Positions 26,575 through 34,878 of a DNA stretch of 64,000 bases are shown piece after piece. Numbering within the stretch: the stretch's first letter is position 1; every line of letters begins with the position of its first letter. Source of the stretch: Fusobacterium sp. (GTDB taxonomy: Bacteria; Fusobacteriota; Fusobacteriia; Fusobacteriales; Fusobacteriaceae); the NCBI RefSeq assembly GCF_019012925.1, contig NZ_JAGIRL010000030.1, positions 1-64,000 of the forward strand. Direction: 5' to 3'. Below the pieces are notes generated by a model. The model made no database searches. It worked only from the letters and a program-made list of their open reading frames with translations, and had not been told where the DNA came from. The position numbers were made by a program, and so were the translations under genes.

Positions 26575-28346
26575 AAGCAAATATATTTCAAAATAAATCG
26601 TTAAATAGCTTTTTAAAATATAGTTTTAAATATAAATGGGCAATGGTGGCAGTTATCTTGATGTCAGTTTTGACATCAGCAATGGGAGCTGTACCAGCTT
26701 GGTTAAGTAAATATTTGATAGATGATGTATTAGTAAAAAAAGACGCAAAAATGATGATAATGGTGATATCAGCTATATTTTTGTCTACAGTTATAAAGGT
26801 GGTATCATCTTACTATGCAAATATCTCATCAAACTATGTAACTGAAACAATAAAGAGAGATATAAAAATAGATGTCTTTATACATCTACAAAAATTGCCG
26901 ATATCATATTTTAGAAAAAATAAATTGGGAGATATAATGGCTAGACTTTCTGGAGATTCAGCTACTCTTGGAAGAATAGGTTTTATTCTTTTTGAAATGT
27001 TAAGAGAGTTTTTAACAGTGGTAGCTCTTGTATTTAGAATGTTTCAAGTGGATTGGATATTAGCAACAATATCATTAACAGTTATGCCACTTGTTATAAA
27101 TACGGTGAGAAAGTATACTAAAAAAATTAGAAAATCTGGTAGAGTTAGACAGGATACATCAGGAGCAGTAACAGCTTTTGTACAAGAGAGTTTATCAGGT
27201 ATATTTGTAATAAAAGCTTTTAATAATAGTGATATGATTATTGATAAGTATAAAGATATCAGTATGGATGAGTTTGAAAAATCGTATAAAAGTACAAAGA
27301 TTAAGGCAAAGGTATCTCCTATCAATGAGGTAATAACAACTTTAATGGTAGTTTTAGTAGCTGCATATGGTGGGTATCAAATAGTTGTAACTCAAACTAT
27401 ATCTCCTGGAGATTTAATATCTTTTGTTACTGCACTTGGATTGATGAGCCAACCATTGAAGAGATTGGTTAGCAAGAATAATGATTTACAAGAAGCTATC
27501 CCTTCTGCTGATAGGGTGATAGAGATCTTAGATGTACCAGTTGAAAAGGAGTACTATGGAGAAGAGGAAAAATTAGAGGGAAGAATAGAGAATATCCATT
27601 TTGACAATGTCTCTTTCGCTTATGATGATGCTAAAAGTAATGCTTTAAAAAATATAAATTTAGATGTTAAAGCTGGAGAGGTCGTTGCCTTTGTTGGAAA
27701 GAGTGGAAGTGGAAAAACAACAATAGTTAACCTTATTCCTAGATTTTTTGAGGCTACTGAGGGAAAAATTTTAATCAATGGAAAAGATATAAAAAATATC
27801 TCTTTAAATAAATATAGAGATCTAATAGGGATTGTTCCACAGGAGAGTTTCCTATTTTCAGGAACTATAGCTGAAAATATCTCTTTTGGAAAAGAGAATG
27901 TAAGTGAAGAGGAGATAATTCAAGCAGCTAAAATGGCTAATGCATATAGCTTTATAACTGAGCTGGAAAATGGATTTGAGACTGAAGTTGGGGAAAGAGG
28001 AGTTATGCTATCTGGTGGACAAAAACAGAGAATTGCAATAGCAAGAGCCTTAATTCAAAACCCAGAGATATTAATTCTAGATGAGGCAACATCAGCTTTA
28101 GATACAGAGTCAGAAAGACTTGTTCAAGATGCTTTAGATAAACTTATGATAAATAGAACAACATTTGTAATAGCTCATAGATTATCTACAATAATAAATG
28201 CAGATAAGATTGTAGTTATGGAAAATGGAGAGATTAAAGAGATTGGAAAACATCAGGAGTTATTAAATCAAAATGGTTTATATAAGCATTTTTATGAGAT
28301 ACAATTTGGAAAAGAAGTAAAAGAGAGAGAAAGTATGAGAGTGTAG
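26571..28346 (+). CDS. msbA: Lipid A flippase-type ABC transporter (MsbA-like)
   Basis: A 591-residue half-transporter. Six transmembrane helices in residues 1-310 are followed by an ATPase with Walker A VGKSGSGKTT near 379-388, Q-loop PQES, signature LSGGQKQR near 484-491, Walker B ILILDEAT and H-loop IAHRLST. It acts as a homodimer. MsbA moves lipid A-core across the inner membrane, and the position directly after lpxB supports this, although other heterologous lipid or drug ABC exporters share the architecture. Confidence 0.88.
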   Translation: MKANIFQNKSLNSFLKYSFKYKWAMVAVILMSVLTSAMGAVPAWLSKYLIDDVLVKKDAKMMIMVISAIFLSTVIKVVSSYYANISSNYVTETIKRDIKIDVFIHLQKLPISYFRKNKLGDIMARLSGDSATLGRIGFILFEMLREFLTVVALVFRMFQVDWILATISLTVMPLVINTVRKYTKKIRKSGRVRQDTSGAVTAFVQESLSGIFVIKAFNNSDMIIDKYKDISMDEFEKSYKSTKIKAKVSPINEVITTLMVVLVAAYGGYQIVVTQTISPGDLISFVTALGLMSQPLKRLVSKNNDLQEAIPSADRVIEILDVPVEKEYYGEEEKLEGRIENIHFDNVSFAYDDAKSNALKNINLDVKAGEVVAFVGKSGSGKTTIVNLIPRFFEATEGKILINGKDIKNISLNKYRDLIGIVPQESFLFSGTIAENISFGKENVSEEEIIQAAKMANAYSFITELENGFETEVGERGVMLSGGQKQRIAIARALIQNPEILILDEATSALDTESERLVQDALDKLMINRTTFVIAHRLSTIINADKIVVMENGEIKEIGKHQELLNQNGLYKHFYEIQFGKEVKERESMRV

Positions 28347-28355
28347 GAGATAGGT

Positions 28356-29117
28356 ATGATAAAAGAGATGATAATTGAAGAGGATATGAGAACATTAAAA
28401 TTGAGAGAAGATGGAAGAAATGTAGATGAGTTAAGACCTTTAAAGGCAACAAAAGACTTTAACCTTTATGCTGAGGGGTCAGTACTAATGGAGTGTGGAA
28501 ATACAAAGGTTATATGTACAGCCACTGTAAGTGATAAAGTCCCTCCATTCTTAAAAAATCAGGGAAAAGGATGGTTGACTGCTGAATACTCTATGATACC
28601 AAGAGCCACTGGAGAGAGAAATCAGAGAGAATCTGCTAAGGGAAAACTTAGTGGAAGAACTATGGAAATTCAAAGATTGATAGGAAGAGCTTTAAGAACA
28701 GCAGTAGATTTAGAAAAATTAGGTGAAAGAACGATAACAATAGATTGTGATGTAATACAAGCAGATGGTGGAACAAGAACTACTTCAATAACAGGAGGGT
28801 ATATAGCTTTAGCTCTTGCTATGAAAAAATTAGTGGCAGAGGGAGTTCTAAATGAAAATCCAATAACTTCAAATGTAGCAGCTATAAGTGTGGGAATTGT
28901 AAATAAAACTCCAGTACTTGATTTGAAATACACTGAAGATTCAGCAGCAGAGGTAGATATGAATGTTGTAATGAATGGAAATGGTGAGTTTGTAGAGGTA
29001 CAAGGAACAGGAGAAGAGGCAACTTACACAAGAAAAGAGCTAAATGAGATGTTGGATTTAGCTGAAAAAGGTTTAAAAGAGATAATGGAATTACAAAATA
29101 AAATAATAGAGGGATAG
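28356..29117 (+). CDS. rph: Ribonuclease PH
   Basis: A 253-residue phosphorolytic 3'-5' exoribonuclease for tRNA maturation. [15 protein letters not shown] marks the N-terminus; [32 protein letters not shown] and [18 protein letters not shown] are hallmark motifs. ATG 28356 has an AGGAGA SD; ATG 28386 would give a length (243) closer to typical and is an alternative. Followed after two bases by rdgB, a common pairing. Confidence 0.94.
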   Translation: MIKEMIIEEDMRTLKLREDGRNVDELRPLKATKDFNLYAEGSVLMECGNTKVICTATVSDKVPPFLKNQGKGWLTAEYSMIPRATGERNQRESAKGKLSGRTMEIQRLIGRALRTAVDLEKLGERTITIDCDVIQADGGTRTTSITGGYIALALAMKKLVAEGVLNENPITSNVAAISVGIVNKTPVLDLKYTEDSAAEVDMNVVMNGNGEFVEVQGTGEEATYTRKELNEMLDLAEKGLKEIMELQNKIIEG

Positions 29118-29119
29118 TT

Positions 29120-29710
29120 ATGAAGATATTTTTAGCAACCGGAAATAAACATAAGATTGATGAGATAAAGGCTATATTTTCCAATGTAGAAGATGTAGAG
29201 ATTCTATCTATAAAAGATGGAATAGAGATACCAGAAGTAATTGAAGATGGAGAGACATTTGAAGAGAATTCAGCTAAAAAGGCTGTTGAGATTGCTAAAT
29301 ACACAGGAATGATTACAATAGCTGATGATTCAGGGCTATGTGTAGAAGCTTTAAATGGAGCTCCTGGAGTATATTCAGCAAGATATTCTGGAGAGAATGC
29401 CACTGATGAATCAAATAACCAAAAATTAATGGAAGTAATGAAAGATGAAAAAAATAGAAGATGTCATTTCGTAAGTGTTGTTACTCTAGGAAAACCAGAC
29501 GGTAGATCTTACTCTTTTAGAGGGGAGATAGAGGGAGAATTACTATATGAGCCTAAGGGAAAAGATGGTTTTGGGTATGATCCATACTTCTATGTAGCTG
29601 AATACAAGATGTCTTTAGCTGAGATGCCAGAGATAAAGAATAAGATCAGTCACAGAGCAAACGCTCTAAAAAAATTGGAAAAAGAATTAAAAACAGTTTT
29701 AGCTGACTAA
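29120..29710 (+). CDS. rdgB: XTP/dITP diphosphatase (RdgB/HAM1)
   Basis: A 196-residue house-cleaning pyrophosphatase for ITP, dITP and XTP. FLATGNKHKIDEI at residues 3-15, the acidic metal site TIADDSGLCVEALNGAPGVY near 68-87, GKDGFGYDPYF near 148-158 and the SHRANAL motif near 177-183 are all present. It follows rph by two bases and probably ends the long operon that began with pcrA. Confidence 0.95.
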   Translation: MKIFLATGNKHKIDEIKAIFSNVEDVEILSIKDGIEIPEVIEDGETFEENSAKKAVEIAKYTGMITIADDSGLCVEALNGAPGVYSARYSGENATDESNNQKLMEVMKDEKNRRCHFVSVVTLGKPDGRSYSFRGEIEGELLYEPKGKDGFGYDPYFYVAEYKMSLAEMPEIKNKISHRANALKKLEKELKTVLAD

Positions 29711-29743
29711 ATTTATAAAATATAGATAAAAGAGGGGAATATT

Positions 29744-30463
29744 ATGAAAAGAATAATTTATACTTTTATTTTAAGTATGATTTTAATAGTACAAGGATGT
29801 ACTTCAATTTCTCAAGTTAAATCAACAAAAAATGAATTGTCACAAGAATTAATAGAAAAAATAAATGAAGATATAGAGAGAACTGTAAAGGAAAATAACG
29901 AAATAACAAAGTTTTTGGGAATACCAGTTGATGGAACAAAAGAAGAAATGATTACAAAACTTATGAAAAAAGGATTTAAGAAAATCAATGGAAGTTTGAT
30001 TGGAGAATTTAATGGAAGAGAAGTTGAAGTTTTAATTGATACTAACAAGAATAAAGTATATCGTATTGTTGTAGTAAATAAAATTCCATTTTCAGAAAGT
30101 CAAATAAAAGGACAGTATAATATTTTATTAAATCAATTTTCAAAAAATAAAAAATATATATCATTAGGTTCTGAGCCAATATCAGAAAGAGAAAATATTA
30201 GTTATGAAATGATAGTTAATAATAAAACATATCCAGCTTTTTTTATTCAGAAGATAAGTCAGGAACAAGTTTTTAGAATAATAGAGAATACTAAAAATAT
30301 TCAAGGAATAGAAGAAAAAGATACTGAAAGAATTCTAGAAATGATATTAGAAATAATGGAAAATAATAATGTATGGTTTATGATTCATAAATATGGTAAT
30401 GAATATTATATAGCTTTGTATTATGATAATATGTATAATAAATCAACAGGAGAAGATTTATAA
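29744..30463 (+). CDS. Putative lipoprotein of unknown function
   Basis: 239 residues with a type II signal sequence: the lipobox IVQGC places the lipidated cysteine at C19. The mature part is rich in Lys, Glu, Asn and Ile, with no cysteine motif or enzymatic signature I recognise. It starts 33 bp after rdgB and may be cotranscribed, but it uses GAA for Glu far more than the neighbouring housekeeping genes, and a hairpin terminator closes it. This points to a lineage-specific gene. Confidence 0.7.
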   Translation: MKRIIYTFILSMILIVQGCTSISQVKSTKNELSQELIEKINEDIERTVKENNEITKFLGIPVDGTKEEMITKLMKKGFKKINGSLIGEFNGREVEVLIDTNKNKVYRIVVVNKIPFSESQIKGQYNILLNQFSKNKKYISLGSEPISERENISYEMIVNNKTYPAFFIQKISQEQVFRIIENTKNIQGIEEKDTERILEMILEIMENNNVWFMIHKYGNEYYIALYYDNMYNKSTGEDL

Positions 30464-30467
30464 TAAT

Positions 30468-30497
30468 AAAAGGTGGTTAAATTATAGACCACCTTTT
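30468..30497 (+). terminator. Terminator after the lipoprotein gene
   Basis: A perfect 10-bp stem AAAAGGTGGT (30468-30477) and ACCACCTTTT (30488-30497) with a 10-nt loop. It separates the lipoprotein from the helicase gene, whose start is only 18 bp further on. Confidence 0.75.
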
Positions 30498-30514
30498 GTA
30501 ATAAAGGGTGAATA

Positions 30515-33349
30515 ATGGAAAATATTTTGATAAACAGTATTAAAACAAGCCTCATAGATAGAGAGATAGAGTCATCAGATAGGTATCAACATAAATTAAT
30601 ATCCAATAGAGAAGAAAAGATAATAAGTTTATTGAGAAGAGAGTTAGAAGAGTGTGAGGAGTTTATAATATCAGTGGCATTTATAACAATGAGTGGTGTC
30701 ACAATGATATTGGAACAGTTGAGAGAGCTAGATAAAAGAGGAATAAAAGGAAAAATTTTAACTGGAGATTATTTGAATTTTACACAGCCTAAGGCTTTAA
30801 AAAAACTGCTAGAGTTTAAAAATATAGAATTGAAAATTCTATCTACAGAGAAATTTCATGCTAAAGGTTATTTTTTTAAAAAAGGAAATATTTGGAGTAT
30901 GATGATAGGTAGTAGTAATCTTACTCAAACAGCACTTACTACTAATTTTGAATGGAATTTGATGATAAACTCTTTAGAAAGTGGAAGGATTATAAAGGAT
31001 ACTTTGGAAAATTTCTATGAAGTTTTTAATGGACTTGAAAATTTAACTATAGAAAAGATAATAGAGTATGAGAATGTGTATGAATTTAACAGAGAGTATA
31101 GAGAGAGAAGAAAAGAAAAAGAGTTAAAAGAGGAAAAGATTAAACCTAATATGATGCAGATTCAGGCATTGGAAAATCTGAGAGTTTTGAGAAAGTATGA
31201 GAAAAGAGGACTTTTGATAAGTGCCACTGGAACAGGAAAAACATATTTAAGTGCTTTTGATGTTCAAAACTGTAATCCCAAAAGAGTACTATTTATAGCC
31301 CATAGAAAGACTATTCTTGAAAAGGCAAAGGAGACTTTTGAAAAGATTTTAAAAGAAAGGGAGATCATAATCTATAACAATGATGAAAATAGAGAGGCAG
31401 ATATTGTTTTTGCTATGATTCAAACATTGGGAAAAGAGGAGAATTTTAGAAAATTTCCAAGAGATTACTTTGATTATATAGTTATAGATGAGGTACATCA
31501 CAGTGGAGCCAAAACTTACCAAAATCTAATAAATTACTTCATACCTAAATTTTTACTTGGAATGACAGCCACTCCAGAAAGAGGAGATAATTTTGATATC
31601 TATAAATTATTTGATAATAATATAGCTTATGAAATAAGATTGTATGATGCTTTGAAAGAGAGTTTGTTATGTCCATTTCACTATTTTGGAGTATCAGATA
31701 TAGAGATAAACGGAGAGATAATAAGTGAAAAAACTCATATAAATAAACTTGTAGTCTCAGAAAGAGTGGAGCATATTCTAGAAAAAAGTAGATTTTACGG
31801 TTATAGTGGGGATAAACTCCACGGGCTTATATTTGTATCTAGAGTTGAGGAGGCTATAATCTTAAGTGAAAAGTTTAAAGAGAGAGGAGTTAGGTGTGAA
31901 GCTTTAAAGGGTGATGACAGTGATGAGAAAAGAGAGAAAACAATAAAAAAACTAGAAGATGGTGAGATAGAGTATATAATAACAGTGGATATATTTAATG
32001 AAGGGGTAGATATTCCGTGTATAAATCAAGTGATTTTATTGAGACCAACACAATCTTCTATAGTGTATATCCAACAATTGGGAAGAGGATTAAGAAAATA
32101 TAAGGACAAGGAATACTTAGTTATTTTAGACTTTATAGGGAACTACGAAAAAAACTTTTTGATTCCCATAGCTATATCTCAAAATAATAGCTTTGATAAG
32201 GACTATATGAAAAGATTTTTAGTGAATGGAACAAATATAATTCCTGGAGAGAGTTCAATAATTTTTGAAGAGATAGTTAAAGAGAGAATATTTGATAATA
32301 TCAATAAAAATAATTTTTCAACTAAAAAAAATATAGAGAAGGATTTTATCTTTTTAGAAAAACAATTGGGAAGAATACCTATGTTATCTGATTTTTTTGA
32401 GAGAAATATGATAGATCCAAGTGTAATTTTAAAATATAAAAAAACTTATGATGAAGTTTTAAGAATATTAAAACCTAAATTAGAATTAGAACCATTAAAT
32501 CAAAAAGAGAATAATTATCTTACTTTTCTTTCAAGTTTTTTTACACCAGCTAAAAGGGTACATGAGATGCTTATTTTAAAAGAGGCATTGATAAATAAAG
32601 ATGTAAATATAGAGATTATAGAAAAGATTTTAGAGAATGAATATAGTCTAAAAAATCAAAAAGAGAGTGTAGAGAATGGAGTAAAACATCTACTTAAAGA
32701 GATTTTTGTCAGTTTGTCAACAGCTAAGGAGTTTTATCCTATATTAGAAAGATATGGTGATAAGATTGTTCTTGCAAAAGATTTTTTTGAAAGTTATAGT
32801 AAAAATAGGTATTTCAAAGATTTGATAGATGACCTGATTAAATATAATTTAGCTTATAGTGGTAAGAACTATAAACAAGTTGGAGAAAAGAGTATATTAA
32901 AGTATAAGGAGTATAGTAAACAGGAGGCGTTTTGGTATCTGAACTTAGACTTTAACAATGGATATCAAGTGAGTGGATATACAGTTTTTGAAGAGGCTAG
33001 AAAGGTAATTCTTTTTATAACTGTAGATAATGATCTAGATATGACACAATATGATAATGTATTTTATGATAGAAAAAAATTTGTATGGTTTTCTAAAAAT
33101 AAAAGATGCTTGAAAAGAGATGGAAAGTTGACAGCTGAAGGGAAGATAGCTGAAAATTATTACACTTTAGAGGCTTTTTTAAAAAGAAAAACAGGAGAAA
33201 ATTTTTATTATATTGGAGAGATAGAAACAGTTTTAGAAGGAAAGGATACAATAAACTATAAAGGAAATAGTGTTGTAGAGTATTTACTTTTATTGAAAGA
33301 TGAGATTGAAAATGATCTTTATCAATATGTTGTGAAAAACAGAAAATAA
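30515..33349 (+). CDS. PLD nuclease-like / DEAD-box helicase / DUF3427 protein
   Basis: 944 residues in three parts. An N-terminal phospholipase D/HKD-nuclease domain carries H115 and K117 in FHAKGYF followed by GSSNLTQTAL near 137-146. An SF2 helicase core spans about 215-560 with Walker A SATGTGKT, Walker B IDEVHHSG, TATPERGD and motif VI QQLGRGLRK. The C-terminal part resembles DUF3427, with the late block YDRKKFVWFSK. Such fusions process DNA or RNA and are suspected restriction or repair factors. A single gene flanked by hairpins. Only one HKD motif is seen, so nuclease activity would need dimerisation. The function is inferred. Confidence 0.82.
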   Translation: MENILINSIKTSLIDREIESSDRYQHKLISNREEKIISLLRRELEECEEFIISVAFITMSGVTMILEQLRELDKRGIKGKILTGDYLNFTQPKALKKLLEFKNIELKILSTEKFHAKGYFFKKGNIWSMMIGSSNLTQTALTTNFEWNLMINSLESGRIIKDTLENFYEVFNGLENLTIEKIIEYENVYEFNREYRERRKEKELKEEKIKPNMMQIQALENLRVLRKYEKRGLLISATGTGKTYLSAFDVQNCNPKRVLFIAHRKTILEKAKETFEKILKEREIIIYNNDENREADIVFAMIQTLGKEENFRKFPRDYFDYIVIDEVHHSGAKTYQNLINYFIPKFLLGMTATPERGDNFDIYKLFDNNIAYEIRLYDALKESLLCPFHYFGVSDIEINGEIISEKTHINKLVVSERVEHILEKSRFYGYSGDKLHGLIFVSRVEEAIILSEKFKERGVRCEALKGDDSDEKREKTIKKLEDGEIEYIITVDIFNEGVDIPCINQVILLRPTQSSIVYIQQLGRGLRKYKDKEYLVILDFIGNYEKNFLIPIAISQNNSFDKDYMKRFLVNGTNIIPGESSIIFEEIVKERIFDNINKNNFSTKKNIEKDFIFLEKQLGRIPMLSDFFERNMIDPSVILKYKKTYDEVLRILKPKLELEPLNQKENNYLTFLSSFFTPAKRVHEMLILKEALINKDVNIEIIEKILENEYSLKNQKESVENGVKHLLKEIFVSLSTAKEFYPILERYGDKIVLAKDFFESYSKNRYFKDLIDDLIKYNLAYSGKNYKQVGEKSILKYKEYSKQEAFWYLNLDFNNGYQVSGYTVFEEARKVILFITVDNDLDMTQYDNVFYDRKKFVWFSKNKRCLKRDGKLTAEGKIAENYYTLEAFLKRKTGENFYYIGEIETVLEGKDTINYKGNSVVEYLLLLKDEIENDLYQYVVKNRK

Positions 33350-33354
33350 AAATT

Positions 33355-33396
33355 AAAAAGAGCATACATATAATTGATAATGTATGTTCTTTTTTT
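33355..33396 (+). terminator. Terminator after the helicase gene
   Basis: Arms AAAAAGAGCATACAT and ATGTATGTTCTTTTTT around a short AT loop, with one G-U pair, ending in a T-run. Confidence 0.8.
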
Positions 33397-33446
33397 ATTT
33401 ATAAAGATAAATTTTAGAACTTAAAATACAAAAAAAGAAAAAAGTA

Positions 33447-33476
33447 TTGACAAATAAATTAAAATTATGCTATAAA
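33447..33476 (+). promoter_or_regulatory. Promoter of the mannose-PTS island
   Basis: Perfect TTGACA (33447-33452), an 18-bp spacer, TATAAA (33471-33476) preceded by TG at 33468-33469. An 8-bp palindrome ATACGTAT sits at 33477-33484, where transcription should begin, and could be part of an operator for the GntR regulator encoded at 39316. Confidence 0.75.
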
Positions 33477-33523
33477 ATACGTATAAATAAGTACGGACAT
33501 ATAAGAGGGGAGTGATCACTGTC

Positions 33524-34300
33524 ATGAAATATTATCCAGGCTTTAAAATATCTTATGATTTATTAAAAAAAAATTTTATTTATTCTGATGAAGTTTTTGT
33601 ATCTGGAATTGAAGAAAGAAAATTAGATGATATTAGAAAAAGTTTAAAAGACTCTAATTGTAGTGGGCCAGCAATTGTTTATGTTATTGCAATGGATATA
33701 GGAAGAAAAATAGATAAAGAAGATTTAATTAAAAAAAATTTATTATATGGTGTTTGTATTTATTCAAAAGGAAAATTAGGAGATGAACCTGTAAGGTCTC
33801 AAGGACATATTCACTCTATATCTAATTCTTGTAATTCATCAACTCCAGAAGTATATGAAATATGGGAAGGAGAAGCTATTATATATATGCAAGAGAGTGT
33901 TAAAAATGATCCAGGAAAAATTTATGCAATAAAAGCAAAGGAAGGAGAAAAAGTAATTGTACCTCCTGGATGGGCGCATTATACAATAAATGCTAATTCA
34001 GAAAAAAATATGATTTTTGGAGCATGGTGTATAAGAGATTTTGGATTTGATTATAACGATGTTAGAAAACATGGTGGTTTAGCATATTTTCCTATTTTTA
34101 CAGAAAAAGATTTAAAATTTATTCCTAATAAAACTTATAAGTTAAAAGAGCTTATCATAAAAGGACCCAGAGAATATAAAGAATTTAATTTAGATAAAGA
34201 TAAGCCTATTTATGAACAATACTTAGAAAATAGAGATAAATTTAGATTTGTGACTAATCCAAATGAATATAGTGAAATTTGGGGAAATTTTATACCATAA
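33524..34300 (+). CDS. Cupin-type phosphoglucose isomerase-like protein (first of two)
   Basis: 258 residues. The cupin block RSQGHIHS near 91-98, the following PEVYEIWEGEAIIYM and PPGWAHYTIN near 147-156 match cupin-type (archaeal) glucose-6-phosphate isomerase, in which two His, a Glu and a later His bind a metal. The protein is longer than the ~190-residue archaeal enzyme and has an extra N-terminal ~80 residues. Start ATG 33524 lies 11 bases from GAGGGGAG; the GTG at 33512 overlaps the SD. First gene of a PTS-linked sugar island. It presumably isomerises an imported sugar phosphate; the exact sugar is unknown. Confidence 0.72.
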   Translation: MKYYPGFKISYDLLKKNFIYSDEVFVSGIEERKLDDIRKSLKDSNCSGPAIVYVIAMDIGRKIDKEDLIKKNLLYGVCIYSKGKLGDEPVRSQGHIHSISNSCNSSTPEVYEIWEGEAIIYMQESVKNDPGKIYAIKAKEGEKVIVPPGWAHYTINANSEKNMIFGAWCIRDFGFDYNDVRKHGGLAYFPIFTEKDLKFIPNKTYKLKELIIKGPREYKEFNLDKDKPIYEQYLENRDKFRFVTNPNEYSEIWGNFIP

Positions 34301-34317
34301 AAGATAGGAGGAGTTAA

Positions 34318-34863
34318 ATGGAAATCTTGGAACCAAAATATTGTTACAATTTTTATGATGGAATATTAAAAGGAGAGAATGTACAACATTATAAAAAGTA
34401 TTATGAAGATATAGAGTTTGCATATAAAAGTAAAGATGTAACTTTATCTAAAAAGACTTTGATGTATGAAGTTTTTTCTATAAATAAGGAAGAAGATAAT
34501 ACACTTTTTTTTGGTTTAACTTTAATGTATCCTATACTGGTGAATGGAGAATGTAATTTGATAAGAGGGCATTATCATATAGATAAAAATGAACCAGAAA
34601 TATATTTTGGTTATGAGGGAGAAGGACTTTTATTGCTCATAAAAGATAATGAAATTTTTGCAGAAAAAGTGTATGAAGGTTCTATACATTATATAAATGG
34701 TCAATATGCACACAGATTAATTAATATAGGGAGTACTATATTTAAAGTTGGAGCTTGTTGGAAAGAAAAAGCAGGACATAATTATGAAGAAATAGAAAGA
34801 TTTCCCTTTCCAGTAAGAATTTTCAAAAATGGAAATAATATTGAAATAAAAATAAATGATTAA
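34318..34863 (+). CDS. Cupin-type phosphoglucose isomerase-like protein (second)
   Basis: 181 residues, close to the length of archaeal cupin glucose-6-phosphate isomerase. LIRGHYHIDKNEPEIYFGYE near 80-99 holds the HxH...E metal site, and QYAHRLINIG near 123-132 supplies the last His. It differs clearly from the cupin encoded immediately upstream, so the pair is not a recent duplication. SD TAGGAGG; 17 bp after the first cupin gene and 15 bp before the ManA-like gene. The pair may form a hetero-oligomer or act on successive intermediates; neither is proven. Confidence 0.75.
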   Translation: MEILEPKYCYNFYDGILKGENVQHYKKYYEDIEFAYKSKDVTLSKKTLMYEVFSINKEEDNTLFFGLTLMYPILVNGECNLIRGHYHIDKNEPEIYFGYEGEGLLLLIKDNEIFAEKVYEGSIHYINGQYAHRLINIGSTIFKVGACWKEKAGHNYEEIERFPFPVRIFKNGNNIEIKIND

Positions 34864-34878
34864 GATATAGGAGGAATT

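Noticed and set aside
28882..29403. 173-codon open frame antisense to rph/rdgB
   Set aside because: Lies opposite two highly conserved genes, has low-complexity Ser/Leu/Phe composition typical of antisense frames, and no SD.
33477..33484. Palindrome ATACGTAT as GntR operator of the mannose-PTS island
   Set aside because: Only 8 bp, no second copy near the regulator gene; mentioned with the promoter but not called as a separate site.
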